NCBI RefSeq assembly: GCF_905115235.1
Contig: NC_051854.1
Location: 102,941,200-103,005,199 of the forward strand
Reading direction: 5' to 3'
Source of the DNA: Hermetia illucens
Taxonomy: Eukaryota; Arthropoda; Insecta; Diptera; Stratiomyidae
DNA: 64,000 bases
A model generated the notes under the pieces. The model was not told the origin of the DNA, searched no databases, and worked only from the letters and a program-made list of their open reading frames with translations. A program made the position numbers and the translations under genes. Below, one piece after another: positions 13,401 to 23,184 of this stretch. Every line of letters starts with the position of its first letter. Positions within the stretch are counted from its first letter, which is position 1.

Positions 13401-15977
13401 TGGATGTTAACGGTACGATTCTCATTTACAATGATGAGCAGCTGTAGAGATGGAAGAAGCACTTTACTACTATTCTTCTGAATCGTGTAACATTTGGTGA
13501 AGTTCTGCCTCTTGTGGATGATGTGGCAAACCTCAGCTTCTCGAAACATAAGTGGAACCACCTTTGCCAACAATACAGCCAAGTGCAGCAAAGCTGACGG
13601 CCTTGAAGGTCTCCTCGCGAAAATATTCCTTGCAATTCCTGACATCTTTCCCAGTGGGTCGAGGAAGATTATGATTGTTAAAATTCTAATTAGGGTCATG
13701 GACTCTGACTCTGGATTTGCACGAAGGTGTTCAGTCTGATCGATCATCGCCTTCTTCCTATTTACATTAATAGGCTGAATATCGAGGGCGTCGAACTGTG
13801 GTACAGAACTTGACGTCTCTCGACACATTAACTGCGCTGTTTTGGAAATATTGTAAATGCATCTACTTGAATACTTACATCAAGTTGAGGCTATTTCGAG
13901 CCAATATTCTTTCTGTGCTACTAGATGGGAGTAGCACTCGAAAGCCTCAAGCTTTTACGAATTCATGTCTACATCCTTTTATCAGGGTACTCTAGCCGGA
14001 GAAAAAAGATGAAAAATTCGTCAATACACAGGTCATGCTGCTCAGAGAGCTAAAGTGGCAATAAATAGGTAACACATTAAGAAAGGACGACAATCCCATT
14101 GCGGATAATGCTATGTGTTACGTTGCCAAGTACTGACAGCAATCGCGCCGTAAATCAATTAAGACATTAAAACAAGTTTAAGCAATGTTTAACAAATTTC
14201 CCTTTTGTTTCAATTATTTAGGTACGACTTCACTCATTAAGGTTATTTTGATTTCTTTGAAGCATAAATATCCTAAAAAAAATAACATATCTGCAATAAA
14301 TATCATTGGTAATATAAGGGTTCCATAGAATTTTAAAAGATTCGTCTTTTTATCCAGTCGGCTTAAGAGTAACAAGCCACATCCCCGATGAGCATCGCGA
14401 AGAATATTCGGACATAAATCTATGTTCACTCCCATTTTCTTCGCAACAACTAAGAGTTTTTCCAATTGTTTCTTCTCAGTTTCATTCATCGATGGTTCAG
14501 GTTCGGGGCTTTTGAAAACAGTTGTAAATCTCTTAGACCAAATTTGATAATACTTCACAAAGGTGATATTATCCTCCACCAAATACAAATATTTTTCTAA
14601 ACCCTCTATCCCACAGCATCGGAAATCTTGATGTATTCTAATCCAATGGTGCCTGTATTGGGAGTCATTGATTGTATTTTGAAATGATTCGATTATCGTA
14701 TTTGTTCCTCCATATGGATTTGAGTCGATGGCTTTACTCATTTTTACGGCCATAATCAATCCCGAAACCACCAAGCCAATAGCGAATATGTGCCCGAAGA
14801 AAATCGTCAATACAAATTTCCCTGGAAACTTAATTTTATTTATATTGACTTCGTTAATCAGTCTTCCGTGTTAACCTTTGGTTGTTGATATAGCACACGT
14901 CAAAATGCCTGATAATAATGCCAGCAGACCACCACATAAGAGAAATGCCGACCCGTATATGAAGGCTTTACAATTCCCAGCAGCTAAGATGTAGTATTCT
15001 TTTGATAGCATATAAACAACTAATAAACTGTTAGTTGGAAAATTGTGGAACCGAGTATATGATGATACCTCCAACTGTAACTACGAGACCTATTCCAATG
15101 ACTCCAATCGAACTAACCCATAGGAATAGGACATAAACCTTTTCGTACCGCTTGTATTCTTTCACTTTGGCGAAATCAATTATGCGTATTTGCTCGCTTT
15201 TGCTCATATCCGTAATTTTCAAAATTTATATATTGTAGTTATCGATATCGGATTTGACTGCAAACCAACTATGTCAAAAATGCAATGAATGCTTGTGAAA
15301 TCACAAAGTTCAATGGTTATTGACGTTACTTGTTTACTATTTTATAATTTACGCTTAAGAAATCTGATTATTTCTAGCATGCTCATGTTTTTGTAAAAGC
15401 GTTTTTACAACATGGACTTCCGGTATTTGAACGTGGACTTCGAAGGGATACCGAGCGTGCCAACGAACTTCTGAAAATGCTTCAAGTGACTACTCGGTTT
15501 CTGCACAACTTATGCTGTCATTCCAAGGTGAAAACAACATTTCTAATCGCCAAAGAGTTTAGCAGAGGTGCTAATCATTTAATTTGTAGGCAATAAAGAA
15601 CACAGCAATTGTTGCTCAAATTCCGGCTTTACGAGAAACTATTGAAACCCTAGTATTTCGTGTGAAAGCTGCATTGGCGGCGAACAACTGTTCGGCTGTT
15701 TTCTTCATGGGGAATCTGAAAAATAAAGACTTGCAAGGAGATGAAATTCGATCACAGGTAATTCGTTTTTATTGTAATGTGTAAATTGATTTAGATGCTT
15801 GTTCATTACAAAATTCAGACTTCTTCATTGAGTGTTTCCAATGATGGAAGCGACGACGAACTGCCAGATGATAGTACAGTTGATGAATCCATTTTGAATG
15901 AAGAACCAGCACGGAACGAAAGTAGAGCAACCAGATCGTCTTCTCGCCCTAATACTTCAAGAAGTAATTGTTTCTAA
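1426..15977 (+). CDS. FANCD2: Fanconi anemia group D2 protein homologue
   Basis: Central protein of the interstrand-crosslink repair pathway; with FANCI it is monoubiquitinated and clamps DNA. Exons: 1426-1542, 1606-1852, 4320-4602, 4664-4867, 4933-5071, 5137-5202, 5263-5435, 5527-5599, 5657-5826, 5880-6048, 6124-6287, 6352-6512, 6571-6772, 6827-6946, 7005-7284, 7343-7484, 7552-7744, 10535-10639, 10697-10850, 10934-11093, 11154-11354, 11415-11634, 11894-12080, 15378-15527, 15590-15757, 15819-15977. The joined length is 4407 nt (1468 codons plus stop), close to human FANCD2 (1451). Diagnostic parts are LFYDEMAAI, RYGGNLESINALLG, LFSWSGF and the near-identical GNLKNKDLQGDEI near the acidic C-terminus. 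The ubiquitin-acceptor region reads VKKQGVIGTV, putting the lysine at 604 (or 605). The exon 20 acceptor at 10933 is the least certain border. Intron 23 holds an antisense tetraspanin gene. Confidence 0.93.
1926..2108 (+). other. Unassigned 60-codon coding-like segment in FANCD2 intron 2
   Basis: An open frame follows a pyrimidine-rich stretch ending in AG at 1924-1925 and runs to a stop at 2106-2108. It encodes a balanced, non-repetitive sequence including VEAIEIQAHFAKELCYQ and NVNELLDRCKTVGLEKE. It cannot join FANCD2 exon 2, because the phase gives an immediate stop. It does join exon 1 in frame (1542 to 1926), giving a possible ~99-residue alternative product. I do not recognise the family. 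It could also be a decayed exon or a chance frame. Confidence 0.3.
2170..2760 (+). repeat. Dispersed intronic repeat with TCTG/TCCG-rich tract
   Basis: It begins with a motif, AAGGTTTTGTGTAAAAC (2192-2208), that recurs in variant form at 37878, 43527 and 50489. A run of GTCTGTCCGTC-type units follows, then a block containing ATGAAATTTGGT. This layout is common in short non-coding insect repeats (Helitron- or MITE-like), but I could not define either end. Confidence 0.5.
2930..3530 (-). mobile_element. Degenerate mariner transposase fragment
   Basis: On the minus strand a mariner transposase is recognisable: a decayed version of the VTVDETWIHHY block near 3440-3480, then LIDYLEKGRTISGEYY, LDQLNVKIREKRPGFKK and FHQDNTPV (second catalytic Asp region) at 3112-3318. 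Stops and frame changes break it, so it is an old fossil of a DNA transposon. It lies in FANCD2 intron 2, next to a LINE fragment. Confidence 0.85.
3570..3890 (-). mobile_element. LINE (family C, RTE-like) reverse transcriptase fragment
   Basis: The minus strand carries ILSPILFFLVIGDFLNAAL followed by a decayed catalytic box (YANGICLFSHRIMDLGQMM) and VNTNKTKVLSS, the palm of an RTE-like reverse transcriptase. The YADD core has mutated. It abuts the mariner remnant, and the exact border is unclear. It is the same family as 13240-13850, 40030-40500 and 56560-58365. Confidence 0.8.
7745..10534 (+). other. FANCD2 intron 17
   Basis: A 2.8-kb intron. It holds a truncated LINE (8301-8963, minus). 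The remainder (7745-8290 and 8974-10534) is AT-rich with no convincing coding sequence. A CAGTGAAACCTATTTAAG motif near 9138 resembles the end of pogo/Tc1-type elements, but I found no partner end. Confidence 0.7.
8301..8963 (-). mobile_element. 5'-truncated LINE (family B, RTE-like)
   Basis: The minus strand keeps the C-terminal part of an RTE-like reverse transcriptase: RTERFKYLGSTLSANEEL, VALYGSERWPT, METKMLRWTSGVT, RLRWYGHAGRANENS and RPKGRPKQRWLDTLDGDLKA, ending in a GAAGAA-rich tail. The frame is open for over 200 codons, so it is younger than most copies here. Candidate target duplications AATTGTAAGT lie at 8291-8300 and 8964-8973. It is inserted in FANCD2 intron 17. Confidence 0.92.
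12081..13240 (+). other. Left part of FANCD2 intron 23
   Basis: Intronic sequence without a supportable gene. Short open frames occur but have no recognisable domain. It leads into a LINE fragment and then the nested tetraspanin gene. Confidence 0.5.
13240..13850 (+). mobile_element. Degenerate LINE (family C) linker/RT fragment
   Basis: The plus strand reads RKPFDGLMMDVNGTILIYN followed by a decayed EEQLxRWKKHF-type segment, the region between endonuclease and reverse transcriptase in RTE-like LINEs. The same region lies on the opposite strand near 57100-57200. It is heavily mutated. Confidence 0.65.
14214..15222 (-). CDS. Tetraspanin nested inside FANCD2 intron 23
   Basis: Four-pass membrane scaffold protein of 301 residues. 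Exons (minus): 15069-15222, 14876-15019, 14214-14821; introns of 49 and 54 nt keep the frame. TM1 is around VLFLWVSSIGVIGIGLVVTV, TM2 around SAFLLCGGLLALLSGILTC, TM3 around FFGHIFAIGLVVSGLIMAV and TM4 around LILPMIFIADMLFFLGYLC. The large extracellular loop has the family signature RCCGIEG (Cys168-169) plus Cys236 (DLCP) and Cys247 (GCG), a four-cysteine, two-disulfide loop. The CCG motif and TM order are diagnostic; the subfamily is not. Met1 or Met6 could start translation. The gene is antisense to FANCD2 and lies wholly within one of its introns. Confidence 0.92.
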
Positions 15978-16640
15978 ATTACGGAACAAACCCGGTATAC
16001 CGTAATCTGATAGACCTAAGAGAATATAGTTGGTTTCCAATGAAGTTTGTGATTTTGTTTGTGAAATAAATTACCGAATTCTGATTTTTATGTAACATGT
16101 AACCAGTTATTTGTTGGTGTATCTTGCGAACTGTAGTCTTTCCGTCATCTAGAAGATTTTACATATTTGAAATCCGAACACTAGTGATCGAAGTTATTAG
16201 TTAATATCGGACCCCATGAAGATACGATCTTCTCACTCCCAACTTCCATTTTGAATAAAACAACGCTCATCATCACACTCAATGCTGCATAAATAATTAT
16301 ATTATAGCAGCAGGACAAGCAGTACAACGAAACAAATAAGAATATTCGCATTGAAAGGGAGTAGATCTTCTGAGGGTGCTCAGAGACCACCGCGCAGCTG
16401 GATGTCACAGCCGATGTTACTGCATCAGCTCCATACAAGGGCATTCCTTTTCCTGAGTTCGGTTATTTCATTTTGGATTTTAACTACCCAACCGTTTCTG
16501 TTCCCGTTCCTTCCCTGCCCTGAACCACTCCAGACCAGTAGGTTTCCATGACCAAACCATAGGAGGAGAGAGCAGATCTCATCAGTTTTATCAGCTCCTT
16601 AGAGGTCAATAGCGCGTTTCTGAACATATAGCCACATGAT
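15978..16640 (+). other. FANCD2 3' UTR and intergenic sequence
   Basis: Downstream of the FANCD2 stop codon, AATAAA at 16065-16070 is a good polyadenylation signal. The rest up to the LINE remnants is AT-rich. A short frame on the minus strand at 16181-16444 shows no family resemblance. Confidence 0.6.
16065..16070 (+). terminator. FANCD2 polyadenylation signal
   Basis: AATAAA about 90 nt after the FANCD2 stop codon, on the coding strand, and the first such hexamer. Confidence 0.7.
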
Positions 16641-16649
16641 GCGGTGAAG

Positions 16650-17250
16650 ACTTAGTTTTCTATTACTACTACTTTCTACTTTTCAACTGAGACACCACAA
16701 TCGTGGCTAATCTGTTGTCGAGGTATTTAAGCATCAAGAGCGTGGAGGCAGCAGAATAACCAAGCACTGGTCTCACAATGGTTCTAAACAGTTTTACAAT
16801 TCTCTCAGGTTTTAATCCCCATGAGAAACCTGGGGCAAAGTCTACTACCCTCAAAGCCTGTTTCGTTTTTATGATTGTATTATTGATGTGATCTTCAGGG
16901 AAAGGGATTTCGTGATTGTCCTGCTCAGAAATGTTATCTCCGGTACCTGTTTTAGAGGGGACTGTTGTACTGAAATGTTACATGGTTCGTCATTATTTCT
17001 CCTAAAAGCAACAACGCTTGACTTATTTCTGTTCGCTGGGAATTTCAGGGTGTTACACTTATTCACAAAAAGGTCAATCAGTTTTTGTAGCATCCTATCC
17101 ACCTGATCAGCTCCAGCATGATAGTCATCTGCGTTTTGGTAGATGTCAGTTGAGTCATTGAGTTTGGAGTGAAGCGAGGTTGTTTACAGACTGAAAAGTA
17201 CCGGGCTTAAAACACTTCCCTGGAGTAGGCCACTGTTTACCGAGCACGAC
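16650..17250 (-). mobile_element. Jockey-like LINE reverse transcriptase fragment
   Basis: On the minus strand an RT palm is recognisable: a GSVLSPVLFSL-type box near 17200, a decayed ADD catalytic box followed by LQKLIDLFVNKCNTLKFPAN, then KTSVVAF-like and ERIVKLFRTIVRPVLGYSA, the typical order in Jockey-clade LINEs. Frames are interrupted, so it is an old copy. Confidence 0.7.
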
Positions 17251-17319
17251 CACAAATTTCCAATTCGAAAGTATTTTTTTCGGAGGAATCAATCAAGCAC
17301 CAGTAGTTTGACAACACAT

Positions 17320-17722
17320 AGTTTAGTTAAATGGGGGGAGCCGCAGCTCCGAGCACTCAGGCCATTATTAGGCCCATTGTACTATCCCCGTAAGTTGCCT
17401 ATTCAATGGCTTCCCGCCTACGGTGTTCGCAGGCTTTAGCGAATCTGAGAACATTCTCAAGAGGCAGAGAGTGTGCAGATTCTTCATTGAAGAAAACCTT
17501 GCCAAGGTGTCTTCGTCTGAGATCTGAGGATGCCGGGCAGCTGCATAAAAAGTGCAGGGCAGTTTCCTCCTCCTCCTCACATTGGCTGCACACAGCCGAA
17601 ACCACTACCCCAATCTTTCCCATATGGTAGTTTAAGGGGCAGTGTCCCATCAAAAGCCCTACTAGGGTTTTCATGTCCCACTTCTTAAGGGACAACAAAA
17701 ATGCCGCTCTAGTGGCCCTAGA
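17320..17722 (-). mobile_element. 5'-truncated LINE (family D, LOA/I-like) 3' end
   Basis: A 0.4-kb copy of the 3' end of the long element at 58784-61951. It carries ATRAAFLLSLKKWDMKTLVG and the C-terminal Cys-rich CSQCEEEEETALHFLCSC, followed by the same short 3' UTR. Direct repeats GACAACACAT at 17310-17319 and 17723-17732 are the target duplication. Near identity to the long copy points to a recent insertion. Confidence 0.9.
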
Positions 17723-17889
17723 GACAACACATGTCGATACATGCATCTGATTCAGTCAGGAGATAAAGCAAATTAACATGAATGCACACGAATTGACTTT
17801 TTTCCAAAAATAGCTATATTTTGGCTAACATAATTATTGCAGTCTTACTAACAAATAAATTGCTTAAAAAAAAGTTTAATAACAAAATA

Positions 17890-18912
17890 TCAATCCTCCC
17901 ATATACTTCGGCCTTTGACGAACACGTCTTTAAATCCTCTAATGAAGACCTTTGCTTCCTTCCAAAGGACATTATCAGTTTGATTCTTGTCGACAACACC
18001 CTCTTCCACAGTCTCGACTTTCTCACTTAAATTAAGTTCGCTTATGCTTTCAAATACAGCGATATCACGGCAGCAATTATTGTCCGTTAGCGTTGGGGTC
18101 TTATGAACTAGATTGATATGAATCACCGGACATTTGTGTGACAAATCAAAATCCTCCTTGATTTGAAAATTTTCGCAGTCGCCGCTTGTTGAGTCTAATG
18201 TTTCAATGTCCAGATACATGTTCGTGGTGCCAATGTTCCTTGAGAATGCTTGATAGAGCTGCTCGCAAGTCAGAAGTTTCCTGGAAGTGAAAAAGGGAGG
18301 TGATATCGCTTCATTCACCAAAGATCTGTACTTCACCCTACATTAAGACTTTGTTGGTAGCTGTCGTCACAGATTTTAGGTGATTATCGACAGAATGTTG
18401 TTTGGACACTTTCGGAAGTTTGACGACATAAATTTCCTTAGGGGTGAGAGGCGTAGCACCGAATATTATGCGCGCGGAAAGTATATTGTTGTGTTTGCAT
18501 TCTCGACGGATGTGCTACAAGGAGACAATGCGGATATTTATTATTCCCATTAGACATTATTGTCTCTCCACCGAAACATTTATTTTATAAATATATTTCA
18601 ACAACTAAATTTGCAATTAAGTCGCACTCCAGGAACCTAGACTTGTCTTACCTCACACAAGTCATTCACTTCATTCAATGTTGATAATGCCAACCTCCGT
18701 TGTTTCTCCAAATGAAAAGTTTCGTATGTGTTATCTTCCTGGATCGACCACTTCGAAGTCATATATTTAAATGTCTGGAAGACGAAGGGAATCTGGTGCC
18801 GTTGAAAAAGTAGATACTCAATCGCGCTGCTGAGTAAACTTGAAGCTGACTCCGGCATAAATACTTCTGACTCGAATTCGATGTCAATATGGACACTTTT
18901 ACCGCCCGTCAT
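17890..18912 (-). CDS. MAD2L1BP: p31comet / MAD2L1-binding protein homologue
   Basis: Spindle-checkpoint silencing factor that binds closed MAD2 and hands it to TRIP13 for remodelling. Exons (minus): 18652-18912, 18342-18514, 17890-18280; 825 nt, 274 residues, matching the human protein (about 274). Exon 1 carries YLLFQRHQIPFVFQTFKY, equivalent to the human YQRQQLPLPYEQLKHF helix, and a following ALSTLNEV helix. Exon 2 has FGATPLTPKEIYVV, matching the GGNALSPKEFYEL strand. Exon 3 ends in LWKEAKVFIRGFKD, matching WFQAPVTFKGF. The shared fold is the HORMA-like MAD2-mimic domain. Introns are 137 and 61 nt. Identification rests on recalled family motifs in the right order and an exactly closing frame. 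Confidence 0.85.
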
Positions 18913-20530
18913 AATTTTGGTTAAACTGTTGAATGCATATGTGCGAATTTATTCAAGAACAATAAGGCCACCGCGAACTAAAACAAATTCACAATTTGAA
19001 CGAGACCAACCGTCAAACAGCCCAAAGTAGAATGAAAGCGCTGCCAAATGGTCACTGCCATAGCTGCGGGACATTTAGCGTTCGCAAAGTTTGCCAGCCT
19101 CCTCGTTTTAGCTGCGGTCGTCATGGTGACGTCACTTTTTTTAACTGCATTTAATCCGGCATATCATAATGTCAAAATTTTAACCAACGTAAATTAGAGA
19201 TCTGTTAAAACTCATTCTCGCCCATAATGGCATTGACTCGTTTGAATACTTCCCATTTCGAGGTAATGTTTCAAACATCCCATTTCCCACTTGCTTACAC
19301 TATCTCGCAAAAACAAATTTTGAATGACATTTCCTATCACATCTGTTTGATATTTCGTATTCGAAATTTGGTTGTTACCAAACTTAACGAAACAATCGGA
19401 GAGGAACATTTAACGCGGCATTGCTGCAATTAATTGAGTTCGCTAAAAGCATTTTGAACATGCCATGATAGTTAAATGTTCGCAAGTCAATAGAACGGCA
19501 TTCATCGATAGGAGTTTTTTAAGCCCCTAACGCGACGCAGCTCATAAAAGACGACCTGAATTTGAGTTCACTGGAAATGTAGAGACATCTTCAGAAAAAT
19601 GTATTCAAGTAACTACCTAAGGCTAAGCTCTTGGCACATACAGTGAGCCCAACAAAAGATTGGATAGCTACTGCAATACTCTTCATTTCATTCATTCGTT
19701 TTATTTATTTCATTTTACACAAAAAAAAAATAGTTATGAAATAAAGAAATGAGAGATTTACAGTCAAAAAAGGACACTTCAAATTCAATACAAAGAGACC
19801 AAATTTATGCCAACGGTGTGGTCACCATTATTAGCGTTTAAAACTGCGGTGGCTTTAGCAGGAGCTGAGTTCCAAATATTGTTTACATACATTCCCAAGT
19901 AGATTTTCTCCTCCCATCTCTTTTACCTAACTCCTTTTTGAGTTGCGTCCACAAATCTGGATTCGGAGATGGATAAGGGAAAAACTATATTGGCGAGGCA
20001 GGGCAGGCTGTTGAGGACTTCGAAACATATAGATAAAAACGAATAGCTATGCTACGTGTGAATGGTTGATACTGTTCCATTCATCCTTTGGAGTACCTTC
20101 AGTGGATCAGCAATCTTGATACTCGTTTCTTATCTAAATAAGTCTTCGGTTTTCATAATCCAACAATTCTCTTAACTTACAAATCAAAAGATGAAATTCA
20201 GTTTTAAATAAATCACTTAAATTACTACAGAAGGGATTAATCGCGTTTTTATCCACATAAAATCCCAACCATGGCCACCGTATTTAACTGGTCTCTGTAT
20301 GCCATTTGCTTTCATACATGAAATTTGATCTAAAATCAAAAAAAGGTTCAAACCATTCTTACATGTGTAGACCGGAAAGGTTTAAAAATTCATAGCTTAA
20401 TTGCATCCATGGTTTTTATCAGATAATCCCTGATTAGGTTGACCTCTCATTGACCTAAACCTTGCTTGGATTCGAATAAAGTCATCTACAATCGAATTAC
20501 GAAATGGAAATGACAAGATAGGTTATAAAA
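18913..20530. promoter_or_regulatory. Divergent upstream region of p31comet and GRHPR
   Basis: 1.6 kb between divergent start codons. It is low in coding potential, with A/T runs near 19680-19760. Both promoters should lie here, but no motif can be assigned by eye. No mobile element was recognised. Confidence 0.45.
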
Positions 20531-21765
20531 ATGATTTTGTCTTCAGGCGGTAGATTTGCGTGTAGTTATCTGCAACAAGCTATTGTTTCCCGGCCATATT
20601 TTTACCACCGTTCAACTGACTTGGTCACAAACGCTCTTCAAAACCGCAAAATGGCTTCAACCGGTGAAACACGGCCAAAAGTGTTCGTCACTCGTTCAGA
20701 CATTCCGCAAATCGGCTTAGATTTATTGAAAGCAGAGTAAGTAGCCCGCTTAACAAACTAGAGCAATAAATCTAATAACTTTTTGATTTCTCACATAGGT
20801 GTGATGTGACCGTGTGGGAGCAACCATCGCCTGTACCACGCACTGAACTGCTCCGCAATATTGTTGGCAAGGATGCATTGTTTTGCACTTTATGTGATAA
20901 AATTGACAGCGATGTTTTGGAGAAAGCATCACCCTCGTTAAAGGTTATTGGTACCATGTCCGTCGGGTATGACCACATTGATGTAGGCGGTTGCAAGGCG
21001 CAGGGAATCCGTGTTGGTTACACTCCCGACGTTTTAACTGATGCTACCGCGGAGCTTACAATGGCTTTACTGCTGGCAACAACCCGGTATATATTTTAAA
21101 TATAGTTAAGCCTGCTAACTTGATGAAAACGAAAACATTGCTTTTCAATTATCAGGCGTCTATTTGAAGCGAATAAGGAGGTCTATAATGGCGGGTGGAA
21201 ATCGTGGGCGCCAACATGGATGTGTGGTCAAGGCTTGAAAGGATCTACAGTGGGAATAGTAGGATTCGGGCGAATAGGACAAGAAGTTGCAAAACGGATT
21301 GTACCATTCAAACCATCTCGTATTCTGTATACAGGGCGCACAGAACGAAAAAGTGAAGCAGCAGAAGTAAATGCAGAGTATGTGAATTTCGATATACTAC
21401 TCAAGGAATCAGATGTGGTTGTCGTACTTTGTGCTCTTTCACCAGAGACGGTGAATATGTTCAACGAGGAGTCTTTTGCCAAAATGAAGAAAAGTGCAGT
21501 TTTCATTAATGCCTCTAGAGGTGCAGTGGTTGATCAAAAAGCGCTCTACGAAGCATTGCGAAACGGAGTAATTACATCAGCTGGATTAGATGTAACAACC
21601 CCTGAACCATTACCAGTTGATGACCCGCTAACAAAATTATCTAATATTGTTATTTTGCCACATATCGGCAGTGCCGACCTTCGCACTCGTATTGAGATGT
21701 CACGAATAACAGCGTGTAATATTCTCCAAGGTATCATAGGTACCCAAATGATAGCTGAAGTTTAA
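20531..21765 (+). CDS. GRHPR: Glyoxylate/hydroxypyruvate reductase
   Basis: NAD(P)H-dependent D-2-hydroxyacid dehydrogenase that reduces glyoxylate to glycolate and hydroxypyruvate to D-glycerate. Exons: 20531-20736, 20799-21086, 21156-21765; 367 residues. The Rossmann motif is GIVGFGRIG (198-206). The catalytic triad is Arg286 (NASRGAVVD), Glu315 (TTPEP) and His334 (LPHIGSA). The substrate-side SVGYDHID block lies in exon 2. Two candidate starts exist. Met1 opens a 40-residue Arg/Ser/Tyr-rich leader resembling a mitochondrial presequence. Met41 (MASTGETRPKVFVTR) matches the usual start of cytosolic GRHPR. The gene converges with the methyltransferase gene, 276 bp between stops. Polyadenylation signals lie at 21778 and 21796. 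Confidence 0.95.
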
Positions 21766-21777
21766 TTGTATGGTAGA

Positions 21778-21801
21778 AATAAAGTGAATATTTTCAATAA
21801 A
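21778..21801 (+). terminator. GRHPR polyadenylation signals
   Basis: Two AATAAA hexamers (21778-21783 and 21796-21801) directly after the stop codon, giving a very short 3' UTR. Confidence 0.7.
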
Positions 21802-22041
21802 GTTAGTCTACTTATTATATGGCAAAGCTCTCCGTGGTGAGGAAACATTTGAACAAGATCGAGATGTATTTTTGACGCTAATTGTGTGGGGTATATTCTG
21901 CACAGCTAATTAATTATTCGAATATTCTTCAGATCGAATAATTCCTGTAATTTAAAAATTCAATGGTATGCAGATTCTGGTGCATTGGGATGTGGACTTA
22001 TGAATTAAATAAAACATTTTGTTCGGATAAGAACCATATTT

Positions 22042-23124
22042 TCATCCATCTTTTACAAAAACTTGTAAGGGTCGTTGGAACCCTTTCACATCATGTGTCG
22101 GCTTTTCCAATTCGTACATTCTACTGAATCCCACTGCATCACTGAGCAAATATTCGGTGAAATCTTTAGGGTAAAATCTTACTGCGTTGAAGTTCTCGGC
22201 AATTTCAGGCTGCAAAATAAGAGAAATTTATATAATCCATAGTTTGTGCATGTGAAAATGAATATTTACAGTCAGCTTCTTCCGCCTTTTGTAACTGTTC
22301 CATGGCTGCGGTTCTAGAATCAGCTTCCCACCTGTTTTCAGTTGTTTAAACATTCGTTTGAAAGCGAGCTTCACACCATCATCGCCGAAATTCAAGTGAA
22401 TCCATTTTGTAACAGATAAACATAGGATTAAATCAAAGTGTTGACGTTCCTTTACTTCAAGCAGTACAGCATTTCTGACTACGTAGTTTCCGTGCAGAAA
22501 TGTTACATTGAATGGATAACCAGACCTTTCTATTCCAGTGAAATTCCTCCTTTGCCGCTGAATGAACTTCTTAGCCTGATTTATGAGTGACTTATCTATG
22601 TCCAAACCAGTTATGTGACTTATAGAGTATTCCTTCGCAATGGACATAGTGAGCAAACCGACGTTGCAGCCTATGTCAAGGATTTCCATACCAACAAACA
22701 AATCCTTGTGCTGAGCGAAAACATTCAGCCGGACATCATGGAAATCTTTAGTGTTCCTATATCCATAATACCGACTGTAGTTTCCATATTTATATAAAGT
22801 TTTGTCCTTACCGACGTTGTCCCGTTTCGGATCCGGAATATTCAAACGCTTCTTTGGGCTACCATGAGGTGCAATTATTCCGGCGGGTTCGTAGTTCTTC
22901 TTTGGAATCGGTTCATACTCACTGTCTACCGCCTCTGCTTCACTAGCGTCCAGCTTCCTTTGGTCACCATTTAGGGATTTCGTTGTATCTTCTTCGTCCT
23001 TTTTGCTTTCCTGAAGTATGCAAGTTATTTCAGAGCGTCCAATCATGTCTGCCATCATTTGATAGTAAATAATCCCAGGTATCGAAAAACCCGCGGAAAC
23101 GTTTGAAACCGTTCTCTCTGACAA
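22042..23124 (-). CDS. MEPCE/Bin3-type RNA methyltransferase
   Basis: SAM-dependent RNA 5'-phosphate methyltransferase of the Bin3 family (7SK capping enzyme MEPCE and relatives). Exons (minus): 22270-23124 and 22042-22209, with a 60-nt intron; 340 residues. Hallmarks are YGNYSRYYGYR (113-123), the SAM motif I ILDIGCNVGLLT (148-159), GLDIDKSLI (173-181), LCLSVTKWIHLNFGD (234-248), LILEPQPWNSY (268-278) and the C-terminal FQRPLQVFVK. It is much shorter than MEPCE and Drosophila Bin3 and lacks their long N-terminal region, so it may be a short paralogue rather than the 7SK enzyme itself. Met24 or Met27 may be the real start. It converges with GRHPR. Confidence 0.9.
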
Positions 23125-23184
23125 TCAGCTGTTTTGTGGGAAAGTGCAGTGTGACATCAGCTGTCCGCTGGGACAATGCAGTGT

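Noticed and set aside
16181-16551. Short hydrophobic frame on the minus strand and an overlapping plus frame
   Set aside because: No family resemblance and adjacent to LINE debris. The hydrophobic run alone is not evidence of a gene.
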